A stretch of 37,859 nt of DNA. It comes from an uncultured Bacteroidota bacterium. Lineage in GTDB: Bacteria; Bacteroidota; Bacteroidia; Bacteroidales; VadinHA17. The translations under genes and the position numbers were made by a program. The stretch spans positions 1 through 37,859 of the forward strand of contig CAIMVD010000174.1 in the NCBI GenBank assembly GCA_903844815.1, in the 5' to 3' direction. This document shows positions 12,101 to 19,300 of this stretch, in pieces (the stretch's first letter is position 1; each line of letters starts with the position of its first letter). The notes under the pieces are model-generated. The model saw only the letters and a program-made list of their open reading frames with translations, was not told where the DNA came from and searched no databases.

Positions 12101-13817
12101 TATAACCGCAAAAGTCGATTTCAGCTCTGCCTTCACGGGAACAGCAGAAATAAAGGTAGCCGGTCAGAACATCTGCGGAACCGGCACCCCTTCAGAGGGA
12201 TTTAATGTTACAATATTGCCGTCGCTCGAAAACACCCATTTTGTTCCCGCCTGGTGGCCGGGTAACGGCACGGAACACATGAACCTCTATGCCCTCACTG
12301 CAAAGCTTGATAATCATGATCTTCAGGCGGGCGATGAGATAGGGATTTTTGACGGAGACCTCTGCGTTGGAGTGGGCGTTCTTACGAAGGTCCTCGACGG
12401 TTCGGGTTACCTTGCAATAGCGGTTTCGAAAGATGATACCGACACACCGGAAAAGGATGGATATTCGGAAGGAAACAACATAATCTTCAAAGTGTGGGAT
12501 TCAGACACTGGATCGGAGGTAAACAGTGTTGAGGCAACCTATGTTTCAGGCCAGGGGATCTTCTCGGCAGGTGCCGGAGCCTCGTTTAACCTGTCGGCAA
12601 CAACAATGATAACACAGACTATAAGCCTTGCTTCAGGCTGGAACATCATCTCCTTCGCTGCCGAACCTGCAAATATGTCTCTTGTATCGATAGTCGATCC
12701 TTTAGTAACTGCCAATATCCAGTTAAAGGTTCAGGACGAAAAGGGAAATGCCATCGAAAAACTCCCTTTCCCCATTGGATGGGTAAATAGTATTGGCCAG
12801 ATGAGCGTTACGAAAGGTTACAAGATAAAGGTAACGGGCAGCACAACATTGAGCATAACGGGGAGACCTGTTTCACTTCCATATACAATACCCCTTTCGG
12901 CGGGATGGAACATAATGGGTTACCCAATAATGACATCCCAGGCAGCACTTACTGCCTTTGATCCACTGGTAACTGCCGGAACGCTTTTAAAGGTTCAGGA
13001 TGAAAAGGGAAATGCAATTGAAAAGCTTCCTGTGCTGGGCTGGATAGATAATGTTAAAAATCTTAACGGGGGTAAAGGCTACAAGGTAAAAACAAGTGTA
13101 GGCACAACACTTAATATAACCGCCCCCGCAAAGGGAGAATCCATTGCAGAAGAAAGGATAAAAACCCCGGCAAGCCACTTTAAGACTGCATGGAGCGGTA
13201 ACGGTCTCGATCACATGAATATCTATATAACAAAACCCACACTCGGGGGAGAAGGTTTGAGAGCAGGTGACGAGATAGGCGTATTTGACGGGGATGTGTG
13301 CGTGGGTTCTGTGGTGATAGAAGATGCAGAAAGCGGCTTTTTTATGGCAGCGGCCTCGCTCGATGATGCGGAAACGGAAGAAAGGGATGGTTACAAACCT
13401 GGAGACAAACTGGAACTCATGCTCTGGGACAGCAGGTCGGGAATTGAGAGGAGTATAAAAGAGACCCAATATGAGAAGGGATATACCAACCTCTTTGAGA
13501 AGAACGGAACCACGATGCTGAAAGCAGATTTTGAGAGAGAAGGCAAAACAGTTCTTTATGATGCCTGGCCAAATCCTTCTTCGCGACAGACCACCTTCAG
13601 ATTCACTCTTGAGGCTGAATCGGATGTAACTCTTGAGCTATACAATTCAAGGGGTAATCTAGTGAAGGTTCTGGTTAAAGGAAAACTTTACGGAGGAGAC
13701 CATTCCATTGAATGGAACAACTCTGCAGGACCAGGAGAAAAGGTTGCCGGGGGGGTGTACTTTTACAGGCTAAAGTCAAATAATTTTAATCAGACGAGGA
13801 AACTGGTTATCAGATAA
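6108..13817 (+). CDS. Giant T9SS-exported LamG/beta-helix/PA14/Ig-like surface protein (2569 aa)
   Basis: This is the complete paralogue of the preceding gene and starts 28 bp after its stop, so the two are probably co-transcribed. The N-terminus MKRLLVIVNLLLFTYCMHGQ is a good Sec signal peptide and fixes the ATG. Domains by residue: LamG/concanavalin-like fold 20-245 (AYWPFDGN, then WYHVVGVYDDN and IDELRLYDRAL); two PKD-like Ig domains 248-415; beta-helix 419-805 ending in DIGAYES; PA14-like 820-976, 985-1136 and 1223-1371; Big_2 1143-1221 and 1375-1458; second beta-helix 1460-1865 with a choice-of-anchor Q end; Ig-like 1870-1950; PKD-like 1951-2038; cassette A 2044-2165, B 2170-2251, B' 2255-2344, A' 2355-2481; type A T9SS sorting domain 2483-2569. 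LamG and PA14 are usually glycan- or ligand-binding folds, so an adhesin or polysaccharide-binding role is inferred. No enzyme motif was found. Confidence 0.93.
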   Translation: MKRLLVIVNLLLFTYCMHGQTMDLTNGLLAYWPFDGNANDASGNGSNGVFQGQTIIQSGIKGGSASFRGESLGDYISIPQNNIDSIVSVSVWVKVTGFNLGCWSGAESIISRGYYGAGNHFTLDVYRNENPNCGEAPSLDSVGFILEYSNNVRITTRRSFSPNQWYHVVGVYDDNRLKLYVNNILVAESQLISGVFSAGRDRLFINSFLETSGGNGRMGGMIDELRLYDRALNTSEIESLYNDPANRPVLDGPQFVCQGQASVNYSVSEIANATSYKWILPTGATGFSTTNNIIVDYGSSAMSGTIIVTGHNDTGDLETYTLGVTINTLPASPGSIFGSTSVCKENNPVTYKVASQSTPVSYLWTLPDGTTGSGTTNSIALTFSDDFISGKLKVRLQNRCGLGEESVLDLVKAPCKTIVYVTESGAGLMDGTSWSNALGGNLPSFGGYRRLGYELLSATSGTQFWIAEGTYKACTDNDREKSFELGQNIKLYGGFQGTETDTLTRNIALHPTIFSGDIGIAKDSTDNTRTILKTVSGVWYTWSLINGIEFIGAYNDKGNGQGAGILNTGWLSLRNCKFMNNYSSSDGGGIANYRRIAIDRCLFFNNNAGWGGGLSSQAGIADIRSSRFIGNSGSYGGAISAIMGGSLTLINSIICNNSGSHGAGINTFSPYWGGSITLINTTIANNAGYDIELLSSTFKSYNSIIWGGSGIFEIEWAPSTKEVKNSIIQNYSSGSGSLNMDPKFVEPSYGQGPVFKGLVNDWSVLCSSPAIDAGDPGLLPPEVTTDIDGNPRNVNSTVDIGAYESQFAGVNSINCPDSKGVNLELFQNASPGIEVATTNSASRVLKLLRLGAKALISTSGENSYRIRGYLIPPKSGYYKFYLSNKSMGSFYLSTDSMEYHKILVAESSSNDVWPSTWTNSSPGITIHTDSLLLTMGRPYYFEVRETFPLNSVEACGLRWALPGSRSLAEINYTNLSPAGPRMPRSELKWEIFTNRNSFNPGVLSNTDSLPNKTVLINSLQTKNFSDTLNHFNSRIRGFIVPEISGTYNFFFAADDEGQFWLSSDTSEVNAQLKSSISSSQPDWKQNISSQTLEAEKKYYFEIMQHDSSGDDGIKLGWALDGDNEPVVIGRNYILGQMEGFAPQRLKFSKNQFHMAIGQDATPIYQVFPWYADTTVTWRSTDPTIVTVDQKGQNKAVGYGDCKIIIKSIIDSTVTDTIIWNVNRVELEVFKNRFSWNLDQLKDANEPPDDMAEIGSLNQVTQTIVHTYYRIRGYLIPPVSGNYSFYFGCDQSGQFWLSTDTCSANACLMSNITTSQEDWTQNMSNQELLAGNIYYFELLHRVNVLNDLIKLGWKIPGKDSVEIIEIPNMIGWSRHESARKLTLNDQKILSFPGCHITPPYFIEPFNTTNKKITWRSTNSGIAQVNENGTITMISKGNCMIIAAIKENPLVADTLEINITDYYGPYFVKNNATSVGSGHSWEDPIELTSLLYNINLGDRQQMVTICIAEGTYKSTSTTDRTKSFMFKNARVFGGFDAAISGVDTITRDWIGNETILSGNIGDPDSPLDNSFHVVVTGGLSSIDGFTIRDGRASSDEYGTNSDICGGGINGGNLTLKNSRITNNQASWRGGGMNCGGITDINNCMFERNTMIASSYSTGGMFEINIARFGGGIHAEGTLNVNDCEFRNNEATVGSAIAGRQSYYVAALNIEKSSFVGNSIELLWGATLNLRSSTLQGDIKGWMSGSINITNSTVIGMVKSNVGGYPASVSCDNSIVTAISEVDNLLSKYSIVGNNLYGSDKTAIISYSVPIYSTWLDTLNYNGGPTRTMRLKRVAGNPAIGNGNPEYLGTTDQRGAIRTGSVSIGSYHEVIASGVTVTPQEVTLCSGSSVPFSVNLIPDFARDTTFTATTTDNTIAYAENGKIYGLLPGTAKIIITSTDGGYRDTCTVMVTSPVGTGSVSGSSSVKKGQTSVEYTTTSISNAATYIWTISPSDAGIISGTGITAKVDFSSAFTGTAEIKVAGQNICGTGTPSEGFNVTILPSLENTHFVPAWWPGNGTEHMNLYALTAKLDNHDLQAGDEIGIFDGDLCVGVGVLTKVLDGSGYLAIAVSKDDTDTPEKDGYSEGNNIIFKVWDSDTGSEVNSVEATYVSGQGIFSAGAGASFNLSATTMITQTISLASGWNIISFAAEPANMSLVSIVDPLVTANIQLKVQDEKGNAIEKLPFPIGWVNSIGQMSVTKGYKIKVTGSTTLSITGRPVSLPYTIPLSAGWNIMGYPIMTSQAALTAFDPLVTAGTLLKVQDEKGNAIEKLPVLGWIDNVKNLNGGKGYKVKTSVGTTLNITAPAKGESIAEERIKTPASHFKTAWSGNGLDHMNIYITKPTLGGEGLRAGDEIGVFDGDVCVGSVVIEDAESGFFMAAASLDDAETEERDGYKPGDKLELMLWDSRSGIERSIKETQYEKGYTNLFEKNGTTMLKADFEREGKTVLYDAWPNPSSRQTTFRFTLEAESDVTLELYNSRGNLVKVLVKGKLYGGDHSIEWNNSAGPGEKVAGGVYFYRLKSNNFNQTRKLVIR
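12903..13024 (+). repeat. 122 bp block identical to 5165-5286
   Basis: Partner of the block in the first gene. The surrounding B' and A' domains remain very similar to it. Confidence 0.9.
13062..13113 (+). repeat. 52 bp block identical to 29654-29705
   Basis: End of the B' domain, shared between the second adhesin-like gene and the second metalloprotease gene. Confidence 0.88.
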
Positions 13818-14148
13818 TGGTTAGAATGATTTTTACCCTGACAGGCATATGAAGCATTTCCGGGTTATGACAGTAATCGGCCTGTTTGTTACATGGTTCT
13901 GCCTGGTTATGACACGGGATAACATAAAATGAATATTCTTATTTATTTTTGTGATTGGGCCATTGTGCCTTTTCAAACTGGGGAGAAATAAAGTTAGGAA
14001 TGCTGGATAAAAAATCTGTTAAAGAGTTTGTTCAACTTTATTAGTCAGGTCATTATTAATGTGCTGCTTATGGTACTGTGATAAATTGTTCTGAATAATT
14101 CAAACCTGTAATCAATTAATTGAACGGCCAACCAAAAAACACGGATAT
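13818..14148. other. 331 bp intergenic gap, no convincing gene
   Basis: The gap separates the two giant adhesin-like genes from the small beta-helix pair. It holds one tiny open frame, 13849-13932 (27 codons, beginning MKHFRVM and rich in V/L/F/W like a signal peptide), possibly the leftover start of a lost secreted-protein gene. A 10 bp direct repeat (GGTTATGACA) occurs at 13863 and 13905. I found no clear hairpin-plus-T-tract terminator and no Bacteroidota TAnnTTTG promoter box at a proper distance from a TTTG box. Confidence 0.5.
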
Positions 14149-15132
14149 ATGAAAAGAATAGCATTAGTAATGACCATCCTGGGATTAATTTATTTCAATG
14201 CGCTTTCGAAGATCCTTATTGTTGACAATCATGTGCCTACACCTTCAGGCGCTTATGCAACCATTCAGCTTGCACATGATGCGGCAGCTACAGGGGATAC
14301 CCTGCTGCTTACACCATCTGAAGCCCAATATACGGGCATAACACTTACCAAGCCGGTGTGCATTACGGGCAATGGCTGGGCAAAGGCATCGAGCCAGATG
14401 CCAAATACAAAAACATCAGGTTTTATTTTTAATACGGGATCGGCTGGTTCAATTTTAACCGGATGTGAGATTATTGGGGATGTGACAATTAATACAGGGA
14501 GCATAAATATAAAAAGGAATAGATGTAATTATATTGGTGTAACTCAGGGCACAAATGTTTTAATTATCCAGAATGTTATTATTTATGATAGAAGAGATTT
14601 CTCGGTAAATGTTGCAGGAGGTACTGTAACCTTAATTTCGAATAATATTATTATCAATAACTATTACTCCAACGATTATTATGGCAGTGGAATAAACATA
14701 CTATACCCTTCAACTGTAATAGTTTCAAACAATATTGTTAGTGGCCGGTCAACAGCTTTGAGTCTTAATTCCTCAAGTACACTGACAATTAAGAACAATA
14801 TTGTTCTCGCCGGCGGAATTGGTGGCCTGACAAGTCCTTTCAATAATATCGGCAATTCAACCCAGTTCCCGGCCATTGACGGTAATATTCAGAACGTTGA
14901 TATCAACCTCCTGTTTGTCGACAAGGCAAACAATGATTTCCATCTGAAGGCCGGTTCGCCTGCAATCGGAGCAGGATACGGAGGTACCGACTGCGGCGTC
15001 TATGGTGGAGAACTGGGGTTTGTCGACAAAGGGGTTCCGAACCTGCCCTACATCTATTTCCTCGATGTGCCTGAAATAGCCAGGAAGCAGGAAGGACTGA
15101 ACATTACGGTGAAAGCAAAATCAGGAAACTAA
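14149..15132 (+). CDS. Secreted right-handed beta-helix protein (327 aa), copy 1
   Basis: The ATG is followed by a signal peptide (MKRIALVMTILGLIYFNALS). The mature protein opens with KILIVDNHVP and a segment that resembles the start of pectate-lyase-like or DUF1565 beta-helices (YATIQLAHDAA, GDTLLLTPSE). The middle (about residues 105-240) is a run of short beta-helix coils rich in Asn, Ile, Val and Ser (repeated SNNI, KNNI). The end has a choice-of-anchor Q-like motif (HLKAGSPAIGAG, DCGVYGGELGF). The protein stops at ITVKAKSGN with no T9SS sorting domain, so it may be periplasmic, outer-membrane associated or exported differently. No catalytic residues can be assigned. The next gene, 19 bp downstream, is a clear paralogue, and both end at the same point, so the short C-terminus looks natural rather than truncated. 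Confidence 0.88.
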   Translation: MKRIALVMTILGLIYFNALSKILIVDNHVPTPSGAYATIQLAHDAAATGDTLLLTPSEAQYTGITLTKPVCITGNGWAKASSQMPNTKTSGFIFNTGSAGSILTGCEIIGDVTINTGSINIKRNRCNYIGVTQGTNVLIIQNVIIYDRRDFSVNVAGGTVTLISNNIIINNYYSNDYYGSGINILYPSTVIVSNNIVSGRSTALSLNSSSTLTIKNNIVLAGGIGGLTSPFNNIGNSTQFPAIDGNIQNVDINLLFVDKANNDFHLKAGSPAIGAGYGGTDCGVYGGELGFVDKGVPNLPYIYFLDVPEIARKQEGLNITVKAKSGN

Positions 15133-15151
15133 TAATAAAATATTCAAAGAG

Positions 15152-16168
15152 ATGAATCCACACAAACTGCTTTTTTCAACAATCATGTTATTCGCTGCCT
15201 CACTCGCTTGCAGCGCCAGGATAATGATAGTCGATAACCATGTTCCTGCTCCTGCCGGAACCTATGCCACCTTACAGCTTGCTTTTACAGCGGCCACAGC
15301 AGGAGATACCCTTTTGCTGACCCCGAGTGAAATTGAATATGCAGGAATTACTGCAACTAAAAAAGTAGCAATAATCGGTAATGGCTGGGAAAAAAACTCC
15401 CTGCTTCTGCCGAATACCAAAACCTCATCTTTTAATTTTGCCGCGGGATCAGAAGGATCTATGCTTACAGGTTGTGCAGTAAATGGAGATGTAGCTGTAA
15501 ATGCCAGCAGCATAACTATCAAGCGCAATAAGTGCAATTTTATTATTGTTAATACACAATTGAATAACATTCAAATTTTACAGAATTTGATAATTTCATC
15601 CCGCTATTCATATAATCCTTATAGTTGCTTGATATACATATTTTCAAATTCCTTCACAGTTATTTCAAATAATGTTTTAATTAACACTTTCTCGGGCAGT
15701 TGGTCAGCTTCGTCTATAACTGGCCTATTCCCTTTAAATGTAATAATCACAAATAATATAATAAGCGGACAAAACATTTCAATAGGATTGGATCAATCGG
15801 GTAACAGTTCCGCGATACAAACTGTCAATAATAATATTGTACTGAATGGTTCTATTGGAGGAGTAATAACGCCGGTCAACAATATCTGCAATTCCACCCA
15901 ATTCCCTGCAACCGACGGCAACATTCAGAATGTGGATATTTCTACCCTTTTTATCGACAGGGCCAATTACGATTTTCACCTGAAGGCAGGATCACCTGCT
16001 ATCGGTGCCGGAGTGGATGGTACCGACTGCGGTATCTATGGTGGAGAGCTTGGTTTCGTTGATAAGGGAATCCCTAATCTCCCTTATATCTATTACCTCA
16101 AAGTGCCGGCCATCGTAAATAAGCAGGAGGGGCTCAATATTACCGTAAAGGCAAAATCGGGACTTTGA
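15152..16168 (+). CDS. Secreted right-handed beta-helix protein (338 aa), copy 2
   Basis: Tandem paralogue of the gene ending 19 bp upstream; probably the same transcript. The signal peptide is MNPHKLLFSTIMLFAASLAC, and the Cys at residue 20 within LACSAR could be read as a lipobox. The copy-1 protein has no Cys there, so lipidation is uncertain. The first ~100 residues (IMIVDNHVPAP, IGNGWEKNS, PNTKTSSF, KRNKCNFI) and the last ~75 (LKAGSPAIGAG, YGGELGFVDKG, NLPYIYYL, ITVKAKSGL) match copy 1 closely. The intervening helix coils have diverged and are AT-rich. No T9SS sorting domain and no enzyme motif are present. Binding or structural role inferred only from the fold. Confidence 0.88.
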   Translation: MNPHKLLFSTIMLFAASLACSARIMIVDNHVPAPAGTYATLQLAFTAATAGDTLLLTPSEIEYAGITATKKVAIIGNGWEKNSLLLPNTKTSSFNFAAGSEGSMLTGCAVNGDVAVNASSITIKRNKCNFIIVNTQLNNIQILQNLIISSRYSYNPYSCLIYIFSNSFTVISNNVLINTFSGSWSASSITGLFPLNVIITNNIISGQNISIGLDQSGNSSAIQTVNNNIVLNGSIGGVITPVNNICNSTQFPATDGNIQNVDISTLFIDRANYDFHLKAGSPAIGAGVDGTDCGIYGGELGFVDKGIPNLPYIYYLKVPAIVNKQEGLNITVKAKSGL

Positions 16169-16327
16169 TCGCTTAAATAATTTTCAACGGAAATGAAAAA
16201 GTTAAAAGCTTGCTAAACCTCGTCATCAGGCGGATTATCCGGGTACCGGACCTTTTGAAACAGAGCATCATTCAGGCAGGCAGAATATTTGAAAAATGAA
16301 ATTTAATAAACCGGAAAACCAGGTAAA

Positions 16328-19300
16328 ATGAGGTACTTTCTGAACATATTTTTCTGCGTGGTTTTTTTTCTGACAGGGGCTGCTTCCTTACTTGCTGTAA
16401 GCGCTTACCCCTATCCCGTTACTATTACCCAGAAAGATGGAACACGCATATCTGTTATACAAAAGGGAGATGAATTTATCAGCTGGTTTCAAACTACTGA
16501 CGGGTTTACTATTCTTCGTAACAGCGAAGGGATATTTGAATATGCGATATTGAATTCGGATAATAATCTGGTTATTTCAGGGATAAAGGCAAGGAACAAC
16601 CAGGACAGGACATCCTCCGATCGGCTATTCCTTATGGGTGTGAAACGGGGACTCTCTTATTCCAGAAAGCAGGCAAGCATTGCAAAAAGCGCCTCCGGCA
16701 TTACCGAAACATCGCCTCAGAAGGCCTTTCCGGCCAAGGGTAAGCGAAAATTGGTTTGTATCCTTATGGGTTTTTCCGATGTGCCTTTCACAAAAACAAA
16801 GTCGGATTTTCAAAATCTCTTTAACCAGACAGGATATAGTGAAGACGACGCTTCAGGCAGCGTCAAAGACTATTTCAGGGAGGTCTCATACAACCAGCTT
16901 GATCTGGACGTAACCATTGCCGGCCCCTATACTGCCGCACACGAAATGGCTTTTTACGGAGGAAATATTACAAATGGAGATAATATTGAGATAAAGGATG
17001 TAAGACACCGCGACATGATGTATGAAGCTTTGTCAGCTGCCGATCCTGATATCAATTTCAGTGATTATGATAATGACAATGACGGGACAGTTGACGGAGT
17101 ATATATTATTTATGCCGGACATGGTGAAGAAGCCACCTTCGGCACGGCACCGGATGCCATTTGGGCCAAAGCCGGTTTTCTCCTTCCGGTTACCCACGAT
17201 GGCATTAGCATCAGCAGATATGCATGTTCGTCTGAACTGCGATTGGATACAGGGAATGGTATTTCAAGGATAGGTGTGATATGCCATGAGTTCGGTCACG
17301 TTATAGGCGCAGCTGATTATTACGATACCGATAATAGCGATGCAGGCAATTTTGAAGGGACGGGGCATTGGGACCTTATGGGAGCCGGGAACTGGAATAA
17401 TAATGGAGCAACCCCGGCGCACCCTAATCCTTATGTGAAAGTTTATATCTATTCCTGGGCGTCTGCAACAACAATCACATCGGAAGTTCTTGTAACCATG
17501 TACAGCGCTGAACAGAGCAATAACAGTTTCATCAGGATTGATACCCAGAGCCCTGATGAGTTCTTTCTTATTGAGAACAGGCAGCAGGTTCTGTTGTTTG
17601 ACAAAGCCATTCCCTACCATGGTATGATTATCTACCATGTGGATGGACGATATATCGACAAAAATCCCTTATCCATTAATGCCGGGATGCACCAGGGAAT
17701 GTATCCTGTTTGTGCAAATGCTACGGGAAATCCCCCTTTGGATTATGGGATGATCGACAAGAATGAAGGTTTACCTTTCCCGGGTAAAAGCAACAGGCAG
17801 GTGTTCTCAAATACTACAATCCCGTCAGCAAAATCATGGCTGGGGGAAGATACAAAGCTGACCCTGGTAAATATCAGGGAAACCAACGGAGAAATATCGT
17901 TCCAGGTAATTGGTCCGAAAGAACCTCAGGCCGAAGAGTCTGGCGGGTTCGATTATCCGATTGGTAACAGGGGCTATCTCAACAGTATAACTGCTTGCAT
18001 TCCTCAGCAGATTAATCCGGAATATAATCCACTATTCCTGTCAGCAGATCTAAGTTCAACAGATATGATTGCATCGGTCGACAGGGGAGCCTCAGGAAAA
18101 TCTGACTGGTATGTGAGCAGCGATGCCGGGAACTTTGCCCCTAAGGGGGTGCCCTCACATGCAGGGTTACACCCGGCGGAAGATTGGAATCTCGGTCCTA
18201 ATGCCACATCAGATGTAGGACAACCAGTATATGCTGTTGCAAATGGAGAAGTGTGGCAGATCAGGCCTACCACTAGCGGAAACCTTGTGGTACTAAAGCA
18301 TACAATGACCGATGGGCATATATATTACAGCATATACCAGCATATTACAGCAGTTTATTATAATGGAGTACCAAACGCATCTGGTGTTTGTGTCGGAGAT
18401 GACAAAATGGGATATTCCCTGCATGATTACTTTACTAAAGGAATGCAAATAGGGAGAATTGCAAGTGGGCCCAACCACCTTCATTTCGAAATAAGAGATG
18501 GAAGCTACATTGAATTATTTACTCCCTCCGGAAGTAAAAATACTCAGGGTTTCACCGGGATCGGAATATATCCCCTCGGACAGTCAAACGGTTATTATAC
18601 AAGCAGTAAGTCGACAAGCTGGGATAATATTACGAATGCTGCAAACTTACAGTCAAAGGATCTTCAGGCAGCGGTAGAGAATATGAAAAAGGACGGGATT
18701 GTTGATCCGTCAGACTTTATTGAAAGTCACAGGCCTGTGGTTTACCCGATAAACGGCGGAGCCGAGATCTACGGCGGCTCACCTTCCGATCCGTTAAAAG
18801 ATATCCGGATTATATTCTCAATTCCTCAGAAAAGCTTCCAGGTTACTGATGCAAAAATAAACGGAGCTTCTATTTATTCCAAAGCTTCTTTTGGAATGAT
18901 CTCTTTTATGGGAGGGGGTTATTACAATACAATGATGGATTTGTCAAAGACAAAAGACCTGATCAGTTATGAGAACAAGACCTATGACCTTGAGATTACT
19001 CTCACCAATAATGTCACGCTTCTGGGAAAGATTAATTTCTGTGATCCCAACGGATTTACTGATGTAAGCGACTGGCTAAAGTCATACGTAAAAGCGCTGG
19101 CAGAAAAAGGGATAGTGAAGGGAAGCATGTCGGGGAATAACCTGCTTTTCAGTCCCGATAATTATATGACTCGCGGACAGGCAGCAAAAGTTCTGGTTAC
19201 TTCTGCTTTTGAACTGAACCTCAGAACAAATGCATATCCTGACCTTACCCATCTTATTAACCTTTCCGGTCAGAGGTTTACAGATGTTGACGCCGAAAAT

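Larger units (their letters stand above)
12237..13550 (+). repeat. Shared stalk cassette A-B-B'-A', copy 2
   Basis: Same order as copy 1: A 12237-12600, B 12615-12860, B' 12870-13140, A' 13170-13550. B' and A' contain blocks identical at DNA level to copy 1 (122 and 100 bp). Confidence 0.85.

Noticed and set aside
12987-13469. 160-codon open frame on the minus strand, with similar antisense frames at 5249-5476 and 29750-30067
   Set aside because: These recur only because the + strand cassette is repeated. They lie wholly inside clear coding sequence and show no signal peptide, domain or upstream signals.
16238-16250. Small palindrome TCCGGGTACCGGA upstream of the 3009 aa protease gene
   Set aside because: The stem is only about five base pairs and no T-tract follows, so it is not a supported terminator or operator.
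16254-16291. TTTG at 16254 and AATATTTG at 16284 as a promoter for the 16328 gene
   Set aside because: The -7-like box is one mismatch from TAnnTTTG, but the 26 bp spacing is longer than usual for Bacteroidota promoters.
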